Of a stretch of 64,000 nt of DNA, positions 43,745 to 57,202 are shown piece by piece. A program made the position numbers and the translations under genes. The DNA is from Cepaea nemoralis (lineage: Eukaryota; Mollusca; Gastropoda; Stylommatophora; Helicidae). The stretch covers positions 131,001-195,000 of the forward strand of contig JACEFZ010027948.1 of NCBI GenBank assembly GCA_014155875.1, given 5' to 3'. The notes under the pieces were generated by a model that saw only the letters and a list, made by a program, of their open reading frames with translations, was not told where the DNA came from and ran no database searches. Every line of letters starts with the position of its first letter. The first letter of the stretch is position 1.

Positions 43745-44095
43745 CCATGGTTAGGCACGTACCAATCCAACGCAACCCCAAACTATACGGTGACTATTTC
43801 TGCAGATCAAGCTGAAGTGGTCTCCCTGTTTTTGTGGGTGGTCGAAGTCACGAGTCATGGAATTGGTAGTTTCTTTAGTGGTCTTGGTCGCACAATTCTT
43901 CCTTGGTTGAAGACTGGTGGCAAAGCCCTATTGAGAGAAGGACTGGGGGCGGGTTTTCAAGTGGCTCAAGATGCCTTAGCTGGTAGAAATTTGGTGAGTC
44001 AACGACTACAAAAAGGCGCTGCTCAACACATCAGCCAATCAGGTAGTGGGGTTAGGAAACGAAAACGAGCCGCCCGCCAGGTTTAGCCCAGTAAA
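43745..44095 (+). pseudogene. pVI/pX-like minor virion protein, first copy
   Basis: Starts MVRHVPIQRNPKLYG and carries GIGSFFSGLGRTILPWLKTG, an amphipathic segment, then a basic C-terminus (VRKRKRAA). One frameshift near 43810 separates start and body. The later region that is broken in the second copy is open here. Confidence 0.65.
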
Positions 44096-44177
44096 AGGGA
44101 AAAAAACCAACAGTCAGAAAGCCCTCGACTCATAAGACACATCACCACCAAGCGGGACATTCGGATATTTTCTCATA

Positions 44178-45480
44178 ATGGCGTTAATTCATCCCAAGTC
44201 GTGTGAGTGTCTGCATTCCGGTCTGGATCTGTTTAGTGTGCCTCCCACCCAGACAGCCGTGGAAGAGGGACAGTTTGTGGAGATTTATCCATGGCCACGT
44301 TAGCTTATGGGGGACCCATCGAATTCACCATTTCTGGTGTCGGTGAAGATTTCATTGATTTGTTTAATACTTTTCTTCACTGAGAGCCAAAGTTACACTG
44401 CCCAAAGGCGACGACCTACCACCCAAAAAGGAAGTCGGTCCTATAAATTATTATTTGCATAGTTTGTTTTCTCAAGTAGACGTGTCCCTGAACGACACTC
44501 TTATTTCACCGAGTGAAAATTTGTATCCGTACCGGCCTACTTGGAAGCTCTTCTGAATTATGGGAAGAGGCCAAAAAGAGTCATCTGACGTCAGCTCTAT
44601 ACTATCAAGATACTCCTTTGCACATGGCAGACACAAAGGGTGATACCAATACAGGTCTAGCCAAAAGAAGATCTTTAGCCAGCTATAGTGTGCCCTGGAA
44701 TGATGGGGCGCCTACATTCCGACACTTTCAATCAGGACAGGTACATGTTGAATGGGGTCGATATTAAAATCAAACTAACCCCATCAAATCCGTCTTTAAT
44801 TTGATTGCCACGGATGTAAATGGTGGGTACAAAAGTTCATTTCCGCCCCCCTTTTTTGGTGAGGAAAGCTAAGTTAAATCCAGCTATCTCTCTGGCCCAT
44901 GAAAAAGCCTTATTGAGATCCAATGCCAAGTATCCTTTTAAAAGGGGCGTGGTAAAAACCTTTTCTATCCCCAAAGGTATGTTTTCCCACACACAAGATA
45001 ACCTTTTCCTCAGCCAGACACCGACCCGGGTGGTGATCGGGTTAGTGAATGCTTCGTGTTTTAATGGGGGGCTGAATACCCAAACCCCCTTTATATTCAA
45101 TCATTATCAGTTAAACTATTTGAGTCTAAAGGTAGATGGGCGTAGTGTCACAGGCAAACCCTTAACCATGAATTATACCACAAATCAGTACATGCGAGCT
45201 TTCCATGGTACCAATTTGGCCTTGGTCTGATCGGTAAGGAAGTCGGGAATGGTTTAAATTATGAAAGTTTTAGTCAAGGGAATTGTCTCTATGGTTTTGA
45301 TCTGACTCCCAGTTTTTAGATGGAGAACAGTTTGAATTGGCGAAATCTGGCGCACTGTCAGTAGAACTAAAGTTTGACGTTATAACGACTGCACCTCTAC
45401 AAGTCGTCGTATACGCCGAACTCGACTCGGTCCTAGAAGTTTCCAAGACGAGACAAGTGCTAACAGATTTCATAGCATAA
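44178..45480 (+). pseudogene. major capsid protein, degraded first copy
   Basis: Begins MALIHPKSCECLHSGLDLFS like the copy at 50289 and ends at the same TAA after ATAGCA. It is cut by at least six frameshifts in smeared sequence (for example near 44295, 44380, 44535, 44840). It would not give a capsid protein. Confidence 0.85.
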
Positions 45481-45969
45481 TGGATACCAACAACTAAGAC
45501 AATTACTCATGTCTGATCTGGTTGTTCGCGCCTTCCCCTAGTCAACGTTGCGCTAGAGATCATTTACCTAGACACATTGATAGAAAAACAGCCCGCTGCT
45601 TTGATCGTCAATACTGACACCAGTGCTTACTCTGGGTCACATTGGATCGCCCTTTTTTTAATGGTCTAGGTCAGTTTGAATATTTCGATTCGTTTGGCTT
45701 GCCACCATTACACGCCGACATTATCCTTTTATACAACGAAACTCGGACAGATCACCCGTGTACAATACCCGTATGCTACAAGACATTAATAACAGTACTT
45801 GTGGTCTGTATGCGTTGTATTTCTTATTGATGAAATCCCTCGGCTCGAGCATGTCACGTATCCTGCAACCTTTTTTGGGCACAGACAACACGTGAACGAT
45901 CGTCTCGTGTTTCGATTGGTTTTCTCCGTGGCTAAAAAAAACAAGTCCCGACCTGTTTAAAACTAGATA
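45480..45969 (+). pseudogene. adenain-like protease, degraded first copy
   Basis: Recognisable from the HWIA, FDSFGLPP and STCGLYALYF segments spread over different frames. Counterpart of 51631-52092. Confidence 0.75.
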
Positions 45970-46403
45970 AATTCATCGTTATAAACTGAGACGACCACGG
46001 GCTTTTTGTGTCTACACCAAAAATGGTTATTCATGGCAAGACCCTTTTATATGCCCAGACAATAGACAACAGTTTTGAAAGCGGGGACAGTTTCTCAAGA
46101 CACAGGAACAAAGACACTACATCTATATCAATCTACCCACAGTCAAGACATCTTTCTACAATAATCAAGTTCCCCTCTGCTCCCTTTGTTTTACAACGAT
46201 CCCAAAATTTCTACACCCAGTGGTTATTCATGTCAACCAGACATCTTTCTACAAAAATCAAGTCGATCGTAAAAGAAGCCATTTTTAAAAGTTGTATACC
46301 AATAAAAATCCTTTGAAAATGTTATTATTTTTTCTCTATTTTATTATGTTTTTTGTTCTGTTGTATGGTTTTTTTTTTCTTCTCTCTCTCTCTCTCTCTC
46401 TCT

Positions 46404-46441
<38 letters not shown>

Positions 46442-48662
46442 TTTCTCTCTTTTTTCTCTCTCTCCCTCTCCCCTCTCTCTCTCTCTCTCTATTCACATTT
46501 GGGGATAACACTTTGGGAAACCCTGGTTACTTTTTTCTTCGTAAGTAAAAGTGACCCCTGTAGAATCAGCACTGTTCATACTTATGTGTGAGCCGATCGT
46601 TCAGAAAACCAAATACTGATTGTAAGCTTGTCTAGAAAACAGCTTTAAAGCTATTTACAGCGATTTCCTGTAAAACAAAAATTTACTTTCTTTTTATACC
46701 ATTATTAAAATTTTTTTTGATAGAGCACTCCATATTATTTCAATGTCCAACAATTTTTCGATCTGTTTCATTTTCTATCCCCCCAAAAATGTGTCTTTAT
46801 TCTTCCGAATAGTATTTGTGAGTTCTTTCTGGGTTTTTCGTATAAATTTCCCCCAAAGGGACGCGCCCACGCGAGCACAGAAAAGGCGGCTCACGCATCA
46901 CAAGGTCTGTTTTTTTCGTTGTGTGCGCGGTTTTATTTGAGTGTATGGGTCTGTTTTATTGTCTACAAAACAAAAATGCCCATCTATTGATGTCCTTCAA
47001 TGATCTTTGCATATATTTTCTGGTGTACATCCGACGTATCCCCGTCTTAATAGGCTGACTGTATTCTATTTCATTATCAAACCATATGACAGTTTTGATT
47101 TCTATGTTTTTTTTCTTTTCCCCCAATTTGTAGATATTCAAGGCATCTAATTTGCCGTACACTATTGCCTTATCAAAGTGATAACATACACAATCCGTTG
47201 TATGGTTATTTTTTTCTCCTCCCCTCCCCTCTCTCTCTCTTCTCTCTCTCTCCCCTCTTCTCTCTCCCCCTCTCTCCCCTCTCTCACTAGTGGTGTCTCT
47301 CGGAAAAAAAGGAAAAACCCCACTTGAAAAAACTATATGAGAAACCATTTTACCTGTCTCATGTAAATATTAACCCTCTTTCTCGTTTTTGTGTAGTTTG
47401 TGTGTGTGCGCGATTGTGTATCTGTCTATTTGATTCTGTGTATGGCTGCACGCGGGCTGTTTGTTTCGTTGTGTGCGCGGTTGCATTTGAGTGTATGGTT
47501 GATGTCTGCTGTATACTTTTATGGTTGTCTTTGTGGTTGTATGTGTTTATGTTATAGACAACGAGGCTCGTGTAGACGATTACGATGATATATGGCCTAG
47601 AGGAACAATCCAACCACCTGGAACCGTATTGACACGCGATGATAGTCCTCTTCAGTGTTGGGCGGGCCCGATCGACAATCATCACCATTACACCGGACAT
47701 CAACCACTCTACCACCCCCCCCCCCCCCTCACTATATTACTAAGCCCCGACTCTTTTTTCAGATTATATCCTCTTATTATAACCATCCCTATATTGACCA
47801 CTAATACCCCTTACCACCAAACCTTCTTTATGAGCTGTGAAAAAAAGACCCTTTCACTTACTAGCACACTTACACCCCCACAGTTGATACCGACACGAAC
47901 ACCCCCCTCTTCCTTTCACAGACTACATTCCACCAAACCCCGGAACCAACAAGAATTTTCTACGAGCGTACATCTGCTTGGAACCCTCGCTTTCATTACA
48001 CCTCTGCCCTCTGACCTCTGACCCCCCTAAAACTACTGTCTTATTTCGCCATATACACTCCTCTCGATTTCTTTCACTACATCTCATAGTTGTCTAATGA
48101 CACTTTCACTCACCCCTCATAGTAACGGATCAATCCGTTCTAACCAAAATATTTAACTTTCCCCTTTACACTCTAATTACTTTCACATCCCACCAAAGTT
48201 CAGACCAGGCAGCCACCGCCAAAAATAATTTCACCTAACCACTCGAGCCCCCGACTCCTACGACCATCTTTTGTTTTCTTCAGTTTAAGTGTCCTCTACA
48301 CTTCTTATCACCTAATTAACCCAACCCCCCTTTACTTTCTTCAGTAACCATCTACACCTCTTATTTTATTTCTTTATGACCACCCCTTAAACTACCATAA
48401 TACCTGGGACCCCCCCCCTTACCCCAAATGAAACCCCTTACAACTTTATAAGATTTTTTGTAATGAAAGGGAGTGAATAACTAAAATACCACCCTTTACT
48501 TTCACTTTGACACTACTATCACACCCTTTTTACTTTTGTTCATAACCATCTACACCTCTTACTTCGTCGAGTATAACCACGAAAACCCCTCACACCCTTG
48601 GCATTTATACATCCTAAACTCACCACGCATAGTGAAAAAAAGGACACATTATGAGGTTTTAC
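45970..48662. other. smeared 3' region and inner right terminal repeat (first copy)
   Basis: Counterpart of 52093-54818, including two CT tracts (about 46382-46490 and 47215-47287) broken up by T and C runs, and the inner right TIR (about 47700-48660). No gene is supported; the Ser/Leu-rich and CA/GT-type open frames are artefacts. Confidence 0.7.
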
Positions 48663-49204
48663 GGTCCTAAAACTCCAATATCTCCAACCGAGATGCAGTA
48701 ACATCGTTACGCCCGCCAGGCGAATAATCTCCAACCGGGATGCAGTAACATCTTTTCGCCCGCCAGGGAGTACCAGTTACCTGTCCCAGGGTTTCTGGCT
48801 GACGTGAATAGTCAGGCAAGGACAAAGCAAGACGCACGCAGTCCTCGTGAAGCCAATCCCAGGGCAAGCGCTGTGCGGGGAAACCGGCAGACGGCTTGGG
48901 AACTCGGACATGACAGGACGTGTGGGTTGAGAAAGGCTTCGTGTAGTTCTGTGCCCGAAAGTCGAGTCCCTTTTATATCTTGTGAGATAGACTGTGAAGC
49001 TGTTTGGGGTTTTTTCTGTAAATGTACTGAGTATTGTATATGTATAGTAAAGATCATCACATGCCAAAATAGATCGTATTGCATGTGAATTGTAAATAAA
49101 TCCATTGAAATCAGTGTCATTGTTTGTCAAGTCCAATCATTTTGTACTTGTACTTGTCTCACATATGTTAGGTCCAACCCAGCCAGGTTTAAGATTTCCC
49201 GACA
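48663..49204 (+). repeat. LTR copy inside tandem block 2
   Basis: Matches the 5' LTR at 54819-55354, with a corrupted first 10 bases. It is followed by the same leader (TGTGTAACGTGGAGAGCTCG) up to 49249. It is not a separate solo LTR insertion, because its flanks are those of block 2. Confidence 0.85.
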
Positions 49205-49249
49205 TGTGTAACGTGGAGAGCTCGTCCGCTTAGATTGTTTGAACTTGTA

Positions 49250-49854
49250 GGACCCCCCGATGAATTAGCTGACGCCTGGTCTGTACAGATCAACAGACAA
49301 AATTCATTGCTGAATTGAATAGATTGCTTATCGAGGCTGAGAGATTTATCAATGAACTGCAATGGCTGCGTCTCGACTGATGCCTTGCAAGAACATAACC
49401 GAATGATGTTCTCTTATAACGATATTTCGAATAAGGCTCGTTTTCAATTATATGAGCAGGGGGCTGAAGTTAGACTTAGTGACAAGTTGGCAGAAATTTT
49501 ACAAGTTTCCCTCGACACATGTCACCGAGACTGAACCCAGTCTGTCTGGTGTGGGTGAAGTAGATTTAGACCAGGGCACGAAAAAATGTCTTCGTCTATT
49601 CCGATCATTGCACCTCGCGGGTGGTTGGTGATGTGATGGTACCATTACTGCGGACACTACCTGCTCTAGACAGATCTACCACCTCCGTATTTAGGATGTA
49701 TGACAAGCCACATTACGTACCCCTCAGTCGAGTTTCATTTGACACGATTGAACTTCTTATAACCGACGAGCAGGGGAAACCTATCCCATTTACAGGTGGA
49801 ACTTCAGTAGTGACGTTACATTTTCGAACAACCAAACGGTTTGATCTGGGGTAA
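49250..49854 (+). pseudogene. penton-like paralogue 2, 5'-truncated second copy
   Basis: Distal two-thirds of the gene at 42932. Two breaks (near 49378 and 49510-49590) precede an open stretch (49621-49854) ending VVTLHFRTTKRFDLG. It has no start of its own because the tandem junction removes it. Confidence 0.8.
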
Positions 49855-49856
49855 CC

Positions 49857-50289
49857 ATGGTTAGGCACGTACCAATCCAACGCAACCCCAAACTATACGT
49901 GGACTATTTCTGCAATCAAGCTGGAAGTGGTCTCCCTGTTTTTGTGGGTGGTCGAAGTCAGCGAGGTCATGGAATTGGTAGTTTCTTTAGTGGTCTTGGT
50001 CGCACAATTCTTCCTTGGTTGAAGACTGGTGGCAAAGCCCTATTGAGAGAAGGACTGGGGACGGGTTTGCAAGTGGCTCAAGATGCCTTAGCTGGTAGAA
50101 ATTTTGGTGAGTCAACGACTACTACAAGGCGCTGCTCAACACATCAGCCAATCAGGTAGTGGGGTTAGGAAACGAAAACGAGCCGCCCCGCCAGGTCAGC
50201 CCAGTAAAAGAATAAAACCAACAGTCAGAAAGTCGTCGACTCATAAGACACATCACCACCAAGCGGGACATTCGGATATGTTCTCATAA
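49857..50289 (+). pseudogene. pVI/pX-like minor virion protein, second copy
   Basis: ATG 49857 opens MVRHVPIQRNPKLYVDYFCN, then HGIGSFFSGLGRTILPWLKT and a helical KALLREGLGTGLQVAQDALA. A frameshift at about 50103-50135 moves the basic tail (SGVRKRKRAAPPGQPSKRIK) into another frame ending at 50289. The N-terminal amphipathic and C-terminal basic layout is like adenovirus minor capsid/core proteins VI and X, and the position just before the major capsid gene fits. The ORF end overlaps the capsid ATG. Confidence 0.7.
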
Positions 50290-51600
50290 TGGCGTTAATT
50301 CATCCCAAGTCGTGTGAGTGTCTGCATTCCGGTCTGGATCTGTTTAGTGTGCCTCCCACCCAGACAGCCGTGGAAGAGGGACAGTTTGTGGAGATTTATC
50401 CACTGGCTACGTTAGCTTATGGGGCACCCATCGAATTCACCATTTCTGGTGTCGGTGAAGATTACATTGATTTGTTTAATACTTTTCTTCACATGAGAGC
50501 CAAAGTTACACTGCCCAATGGCGACGACCTACCACCAACAGAGGAAGTCGGTCCTATAAATTATTATGTGCATAGTTTGTTTTCTCAAGTAGACGTGTCC
50601 CTGAACGACACTCTTATTTCACCGAGTGAAAATTTGTATCCGTACCGGGCCTACTTGGAAGCTCTTCTGAATTATGGCGAAGAGGCTAAAAAGAGTCATC
50701 TGACGTCAGCTCTATACTATCAAGATACTCCTTTGCACATGGCAGACACAAAGGGTGATACCAATACAGGTCTAGCCAAAAGAAGATCTTTAGCCAGCTA
50801 TAGTGTGCCACTGGATATGATGGGGCGCCTACATTCCGACACTTTCAATCAGGACAGGTACATGTTGAATGGCGTCGATATTAAAATCAAACTAACCCCA
50901 TCAACATCCGTCTTTAATTTGATTGCCACGGATGTAAATGGTGGGTACAAAAGTATCATTACTTACGCCGCTTTCTTGGTGAGGAAAGCTAAGTTAAATC
51001 CAGCTATCTCTCTGGCCCATGAAAAAGCCTTATTGAGATCCAATGCCAAGTATCCTTTTAAAAGGGTCGTGGTAAAAACCTTTTCTATCCCTAAAGGTAT
51101 GTTTTCCCACACACAAGATAACCTTTTCCTCAGCCAGACACCGACCCGGGTGGTGATCGGGTTAGTGAATGCTTCGTGTTTTAATGGGGAGCTGAATACC
51201 AACCCCTTCATATTCAATCATTATCAGTTAAACTATTTGAGTCTAATGGTAGATGGGCGTAGTGTCACAGGCAAAACCCTTAACCATGATTATACCACAA
51301 AGTCAGTACATGCGAGCTTTCCATGGTACCAATTTGGCCCTTGGTCTGATCGGTAAGGAAGTCGGGAATGGTTTAAAATTATGAAAGTTTTAGTCAGGGA
51401 ATTGTCTCTATGGTTTTGATCTGACTCCCAGTATATTAGATGGAGAACAGTTTGAATTGGCGAAATCTGGCGCACTGTCAGTAGAACTAAAGTTTGACGT
51501 TATAACGACTGCACCTCTACAAGTCGTCGTATACGCCGAACTCGACTCGGTCCTAGAAGTTTCCAAGACGAGACAAGTGCTAACAGATTACATAGCATAA
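50289..51600 (+). pseudogene. major capsid protein (double jelly-roll, F54H12.2-like)
   Basis: Starts MALIHPKSCECLHSGLDLFS and is open for 355 residues to 51356. The proximal sequence (SVPPTQTAVEEGQFVEIYPL) and NYYVHSLFSQVDVSLND are typical of the Polinton/adintovirus hexon-like protein, often annotated in animal genomes as F54H12.2-like. A single-base loss near 51340-51390 shifts the last about 80 residues (ALSVELKFDVITTAPLQVVV ... to the TAA at 51598-51600) out of frame. Full-length would be about 437 residues. This protein forms the icosahedral shell. One indel, in a window with many such errors, may be technical. Confidence 0.9.
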
Positions 51601-51630
51601 TGGATACCCAACAACTAAAGACAATTACTC

Positions 51631-52092
51631 ATGTCTGATCTGGTTGTTCGACGCCTTCCACTAGTCAACGTGTGCGCTAGAGATCATTTACCTAGACACA
51701 TTGATAGAACACAGCCAGCTGCTTTGATCGTCAATACTGACACCAGTGCTTACTCTGGGTCACATTGGATCGCCCTATATTTTAATGGTCTAGGTCAGTT
51801 TGAATATTTCGATTCGTTTGGTTTGCCACCATTACACGCCGACATTATCGGTTTTATACAACGAAACTCGGACAGATCACCCGTGTACAATACCCGTATG
51901 CTACAAGACATTAATAACAGTACTTGTGGTCTGTATGCGTTGTATTTCTTATTGATGAAATCCCTCGGCTCGAGCATGTCACGTATCCTGCACCTTTTTG
52001 GACACAGACAACACGTGAACGATCGTCTCGTGTTTCGATTGGTTACTCCGTGGCTAAAAAAGACAAGTCCAGACCTGTTTAAAACTAGATAA
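51631..52092 (+). CDS. adenain-like cysteine protease
   Basis: A 153-residue ORF with the adenovirus-protease triad: His45 in SGSHWIALYF, Asp61 in FEYFDSFGLPP and Cys99 in NNSTCGLYALYFLL. It processes virion precursors in related viruses. ATG 51631 gives the intact ORF. An upstream ATG at 51600, overlapping the capsid stop as ATAATGG, starts a 12-codon frame that probably was the original start before a small indel near 51637. The protein is complete from the catalytic region onward. Confidence 0.9.
   Translation: MSDLVVRRLPLVNVCARDHLPRHIDRTQPAALIVNTDTSAYSGSHWIALYFNGLGQFEYFDSFGLPPLHADIIGFIQRNSDRSPVYNTRMLQDINNSTCGLYALYFLLMKSLGSSMSRILHLFGHRQHVNDRLVFRLVTPWLKKTSPDLFKTR

Positions 52093-53329
<1,237 letters not shown>

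Positions 53330-53395
<66 letters not shown>
53330..53395. repeat. (CT)n microsatellite inside the Maverick
   Basis: A second pure CT tract, about 730 bp after the first and between non-coding segments. Confidence 0.95.
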
Positions 53396-53397
<2 letters not shown>

Positions 53398-53840
53398 AGT
53401 GGTGTCTCTCGGAAAAGAAGGAAAAACCCCACTTGAAATAACTATATGAGAAACCATTTTACCTGTCTCATGGTAAATATTAACCCTCTTTCTCGTTTTT
53501 GTGTAGTTGTGTGTGTGTGCGCGATTGTGTATCTGTCTATTTGATTCTGTGTATGGCTGCACGCGTGTCTGTTGTTTCGTTGTGTGCGCGGTTGCATTTG
53601 AGTGTATGGTTGATGTCTGCTGTATACTTGTATGGTTGTCTTTGTGGTTGTATGTATTATGTATTTGTTATAGACAACGAGGCTCGTGTAGACGATTACG
53701 ATGATATATGGCCTAGACGAACAGTCCAAGCACCTGGAACCGTAGTGACACGCGATGATAGTCCTCTTCAGTGTTCGGCGGGCCCGATCGACAAGCATCA
53801 CCATTACAGCGGACATCAACCACTCTACGACCCCCTCACT
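53396..53840. other. non-coding Maverick sequence
   Basis: GT-rich segment (53495-53670), then CACCATTACAGCGGACATCAACCA, leading into the inner right terminal repeat. Open frames here have no supporting homology. Confidence 0.45.
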
Positions 53841-53849
53841 ATATTACTA

Positions 53850-54813
53850 AGCCCACCCTCTTTTTTCAGATTATATCCTCTTATTATATTTATAACCACC
53901 CCTATATCGACCACTAATACCCCTTACCACCATATCCATTACTACTTTATAAGCTTTTCGGTGAAGAAGCCACCCTTTCACTTACTAGCACACTTACCAC
54001 CACACAGTTGATACCGACACGAACACCCCACTCTTCCTTTCACAGACTACATTCCACACCCGGCAACCAGCAAGAATTTTCTACGAGCGTACATCTGCTT
54101 GGAACCCTCGCTTTCATTACACCTCTGCCCTCTGACCTCTGCCCACCATCCCCACCTAAACACGACTGTCTTATTTCGCCATATACACTCCTCTCGATTA
54201 TCTTTCACTACATCTCATAGTTGTCTAATGACACTTTCACTCACCCCTCATAGTAACGGATCATTCACTCCGTTCTAACCAAAATATATAACTTTCCCCT
54301 TCACACCCTCTCTTTCTATTTCCACTAATTACTTTCACATCCCACCAAAGTTCAGACCAGGCAGCCACCGCCAAAAATAATTTCACCTAACCACTCGAGC
54401 CCCAGACTCCTACGACCATCTTTAGTTTTCTTCAGTTGATAGTGTCCCTCTACACTTCTTATCACCTAATGATAACGAACCCTCTTTACTTTTCTTCAGT
54501 AACCATCTACACCTCTTATCTTATTGCATTTATGACCACCCCTATATCTACCACTAATACCTGGTACCCACCCCTTACCACCAAATGAAACCCATTACAA
54601 CTTTATAAGATTTCCTTTGTAATGATGGTAGTGAATAAGCTACATACCACCCTTTACTTTCACTTAGACACTACTATCACACCCTTTTTACTTTTGTTCA
54701 GTAACCATCTACACCTCTTACTTCGTCGAGTATAACCACGACCCATCACACCCTTGGCAGTTTATACATCACTAAACTCACCACGCATAGTGAACAGACA
54801 CATTATGAGATGT
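53850..54813. repeat. Maverick right terminal inverted repeat, inner part
   Basis: The complement of 54530-54735 matches the 210-bp subterminal units at 30812-31240. In addition 54258-54410 carries a direct copy of the tip-proximal sequence also found at 62688-62915 (CCGTTCTAACCAAAATATATAACTT, CACCCTCTCTTTCTATTTCCA). The right end is thus internally duplicated. The LTR element is inserted at its outer edge. Confidence 0.8.
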
Positions 54814-54818
54814 CTACG
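54814..54818. repeat. LTR element target-site duplication, left
   Basis: CTACG directly precedes the 5' LTR and is repeated directly after the 3' LTR at 62596-62600. Confidence 0.9.
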
Positions 54819-55354
54819 TGTCATAATCTCCAATATCTCCAACCGAGATGCAGTAACATCGTTACGCCCGCCAGGCGAATAATCTCCAACCGGGATGCAG
54901 TAACATCTTTACGCCCGCCAGGCGAGTACCAGTTACCTGTCCACAGGTTGCTGGCTGACGTGATAGTCAGGCAAGGACAAAGCAAGACGCACGCAGTCCT
55001 CGTGAAGCCAATCCACAGGGCAAGCGCTGTGCGGGGAAACCGGCAGACGGCTTGGGAACTCGGACATGACAGGACGTGTGGGTTGAGAAAGGCTTCGTGT
55101 AGTTCTGTGCCCGAAAGTCGAGTCCTTGTATATCTTGTGAGATAGACTGTGAAGCTGTGGGTTTTGTCTGTAAGTGTACTGATGTATTGTATATGTATAG
55201 TAATGATCATCACATGCCAAACTAGATCGTATTGCATGTGACTTGTAAATAAATCCATTGAACTCAGTGTCATTGTGTGTCAAGTCCAATCATTTTGTAC
55301 TTGTACTTGTCTCACATATGTTAGGTCCAACGAGCCAGGTTTAAGATCCTGACA
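54819..55354 (+). repeat. 5' LTR
   Basis: Starts TGTCATAATC and ends GATCCTGACA. It contains a tandem duplication of about 47 bp near its start (GATGCAGTAACATCGTTACG and GATGCAGTAACATCTTTACG) and a polyadenylation signal AATAAA at 55248-55253. The minus-strand open frames over it are not genes. Confidence 0.95.
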
Positions 55355-55973
55355 TGTGTAACGTGGAGAGCTCGTCCGCTTAGATTGTTTGAACTTGTAA
55401 ACGTGTAAAACATCAGTGATTATGTAACTTGTCGCCATTTTGACCTTGTCGCCATCTTGTAAACATGATGTCTATGTCCTTACTGAATGTCATCTTGATG
55501 TAAGTGATGTGTCATCATAGTTGTGGATTGTTGAAATATATCTAGATTGTATTCGTGAAGTTAGTTGTGGAAAGCAGAAAGTTTGGGAAAGAAAGTAACT
55601 TGTGATTTGGGAAAAAATTGTTGACCGACGACATTACGACCTACAATTACACTCAACGCCATACAAACCTAATCAAAACTTAGTGACAAGCATACACATC
55701 ACATACAGGTAGATTCTAACTTATTTCCTCCCAAAAGAAAGCACGTTGCCCGGAGAGGTCATTTGTCCTTGAAGTAGCGACCTTAGTTTCTAGCCCTGGT
55801 TTGAACCGTTCTCGACCGTATCCAGTACACTTGAGTATATTTTTTGTATATACTTTCGGATGCAAATTTGGGCATAAATTGTAAGTTCAACAAGATTGTA
55901 AATTTTTTCACGTTACTAACACCTTGTAACAAATTGTGTGTCTGAGAACTCATTGTCATCTAAATATTCCATC
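55355..55973 (+). other. retrotransposon leader
   Basis: Non-coding sequence between the 5' LTR and gag. It begins TGTGTAACGTGGAGAGCTCG, and I see no clear TGG-starting match to a tRNA 3' end immediately after the LTR, so the primer is unassigned. Confidence 0.55.
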
Positions 55974-57202
55974 ATGTCTTCTTTAAACGACTTCATCGAG
56001 ATGGGTTTAAGGCTACAGTTAACTGGTGACGAGTTAACAAAGTGGAGTGAAACAAAATATTCTGAACACCTCCTAGTACAAGAAAAAGCTAGCGAACGCG
56101 AGGAAAGAGCGGCTGAAAGAGCTGTCAAGCAAGCAGAAGCAGCATTAAAGCAGGCAGAGGCAGAAACAGCATTAAAGCAGGCAGAGGTAGAAGCAGCATT
56201 AAAGCAGGCAGAGGTAGAAGCAGCATTAAAACAGGCAGAGTTAAATACTGAAGTGAGGAAGGCAGAAATCTCAGCTCAAAGTAAACGAGAAGAGCTTGAA
56301 CTACAACTCAAAATTAAACAGCTTGAAGCCGATACGGCCATAGACAAAGAGTCTAAGAATCTGAAAGACTGGAAAAAGAAAACCAGTACAAAAAGTAACA
56401 AGGTATTGTTAGAAATTATACCTCAGGTGACTGCATTGCAGCGTTCACCCAGAATTTTGAAACCTTAATGGACCATTGTCGGGTCCCAGTTTCTGAATGG
56501 AACATTATTTATATGAGGAGTTTGTCAGGGGAACCTCTGAAAGTCATAGAGACTATCCCCAAAGACCTCAGAAAAGAGTACCACTATATAAAGTCAAAAA
56601 TTATGTCACATTTTATGCTAGATGAGGCGGGTTACAGAGAGCTGTTCAGCAAATTGAGTCCAAAACCTACTCAAACGTTCTCTGACTATGTCTCTGTAGT
56701 CCGAGACGTATTTACAAAATGGTTTTCAGCAGCCAAAGTAAATAAAGACTTTCATAAGTTAGAAGATCTCATCATCAGGGATAAACTCATCACATCCCTT
56801 CCATCGTCATTTTCAAAATTTTTGCAAGAGAATGAATGTATGAGTGTAGAAGAGATTGAGAGACGTGGTTCGGCTTACTATACAGCCAATAAACATTGTT
56901 TTGCTAGTGAGGCTACTGATACAAACTTCGTAGCAGCTGCTAACTATGAAAAACCTCGATCAGAACCCTACAATAGGCAAAGAACATATAAACCTACTTC
57001 CGAGAAATACAATCATTGTAGATTCTGTAAAATTTCACACCACCAAAGTAAAATGTGTGACCAGAATCCGGCATATCTTACATACTTACAGAACTTCATA
57101 AATAGTCATGATAAGGAACGTAAAAGCTTTAAAAAGCACGTAAATGCTTCCTTTTTAAAGCGTACGGCCACTGGCGTCATGCGTGTAAAGGAAGGCAAAT
57201 GA
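55974..57202 (+). pseudogene. gag polyprotein, one frameshift
   Basis: ATG 55974 opens MSSLNDFIEMGLRLQLTGDE, then a long charged coiled coil with repeated ALKQAEVEA units (about 56100-56300). The frame is lost near 56430-56450 and continues from the next frame with FTQNFETLMDHCRVPVSEW, a capsid-like helical region (WNIIYMRSLSGEPLKVIETI) and one zinc knuckle, CRFCKISHHQSKMC (C-X2-C-X4-H-X4-C), at about 57030-57071. It forms the particle and binds RNA. The end overlaps the protease frame (ATGA at 57199-57202). Confidence 0.85.

Larger units (their letters stand above)
43141..49249. repeat. tandem block 2, first copy
   Basis: Aligns with 49250-55399 (offset 6109 at the left edge). It includes the distal penton gene, pVI/pX-like gene, major capsid protein, protease, 3' region, inner right TIR, and the start of the nested LTR element with its leader. 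From about 43460 to the junction at 49249 it is heavily smeared with homopolymer-like errors, while the second copy is cleaner. Confidence 0.88.

Noticed and set aside
48663..49204. Independent solo LTR
   Set aside because: Its flanks on both sides are those of tandem block 2, so it is a duplicate of the 5' LTR, not a separate insertion.
54821..55289. Minus-strand ORFs repeated at 48777-49136, 54933-55289 and 62201-62530
   Set aside because: They lie antisense within the LTR and recur only because the LTR is repeated; no domain or codon signal.
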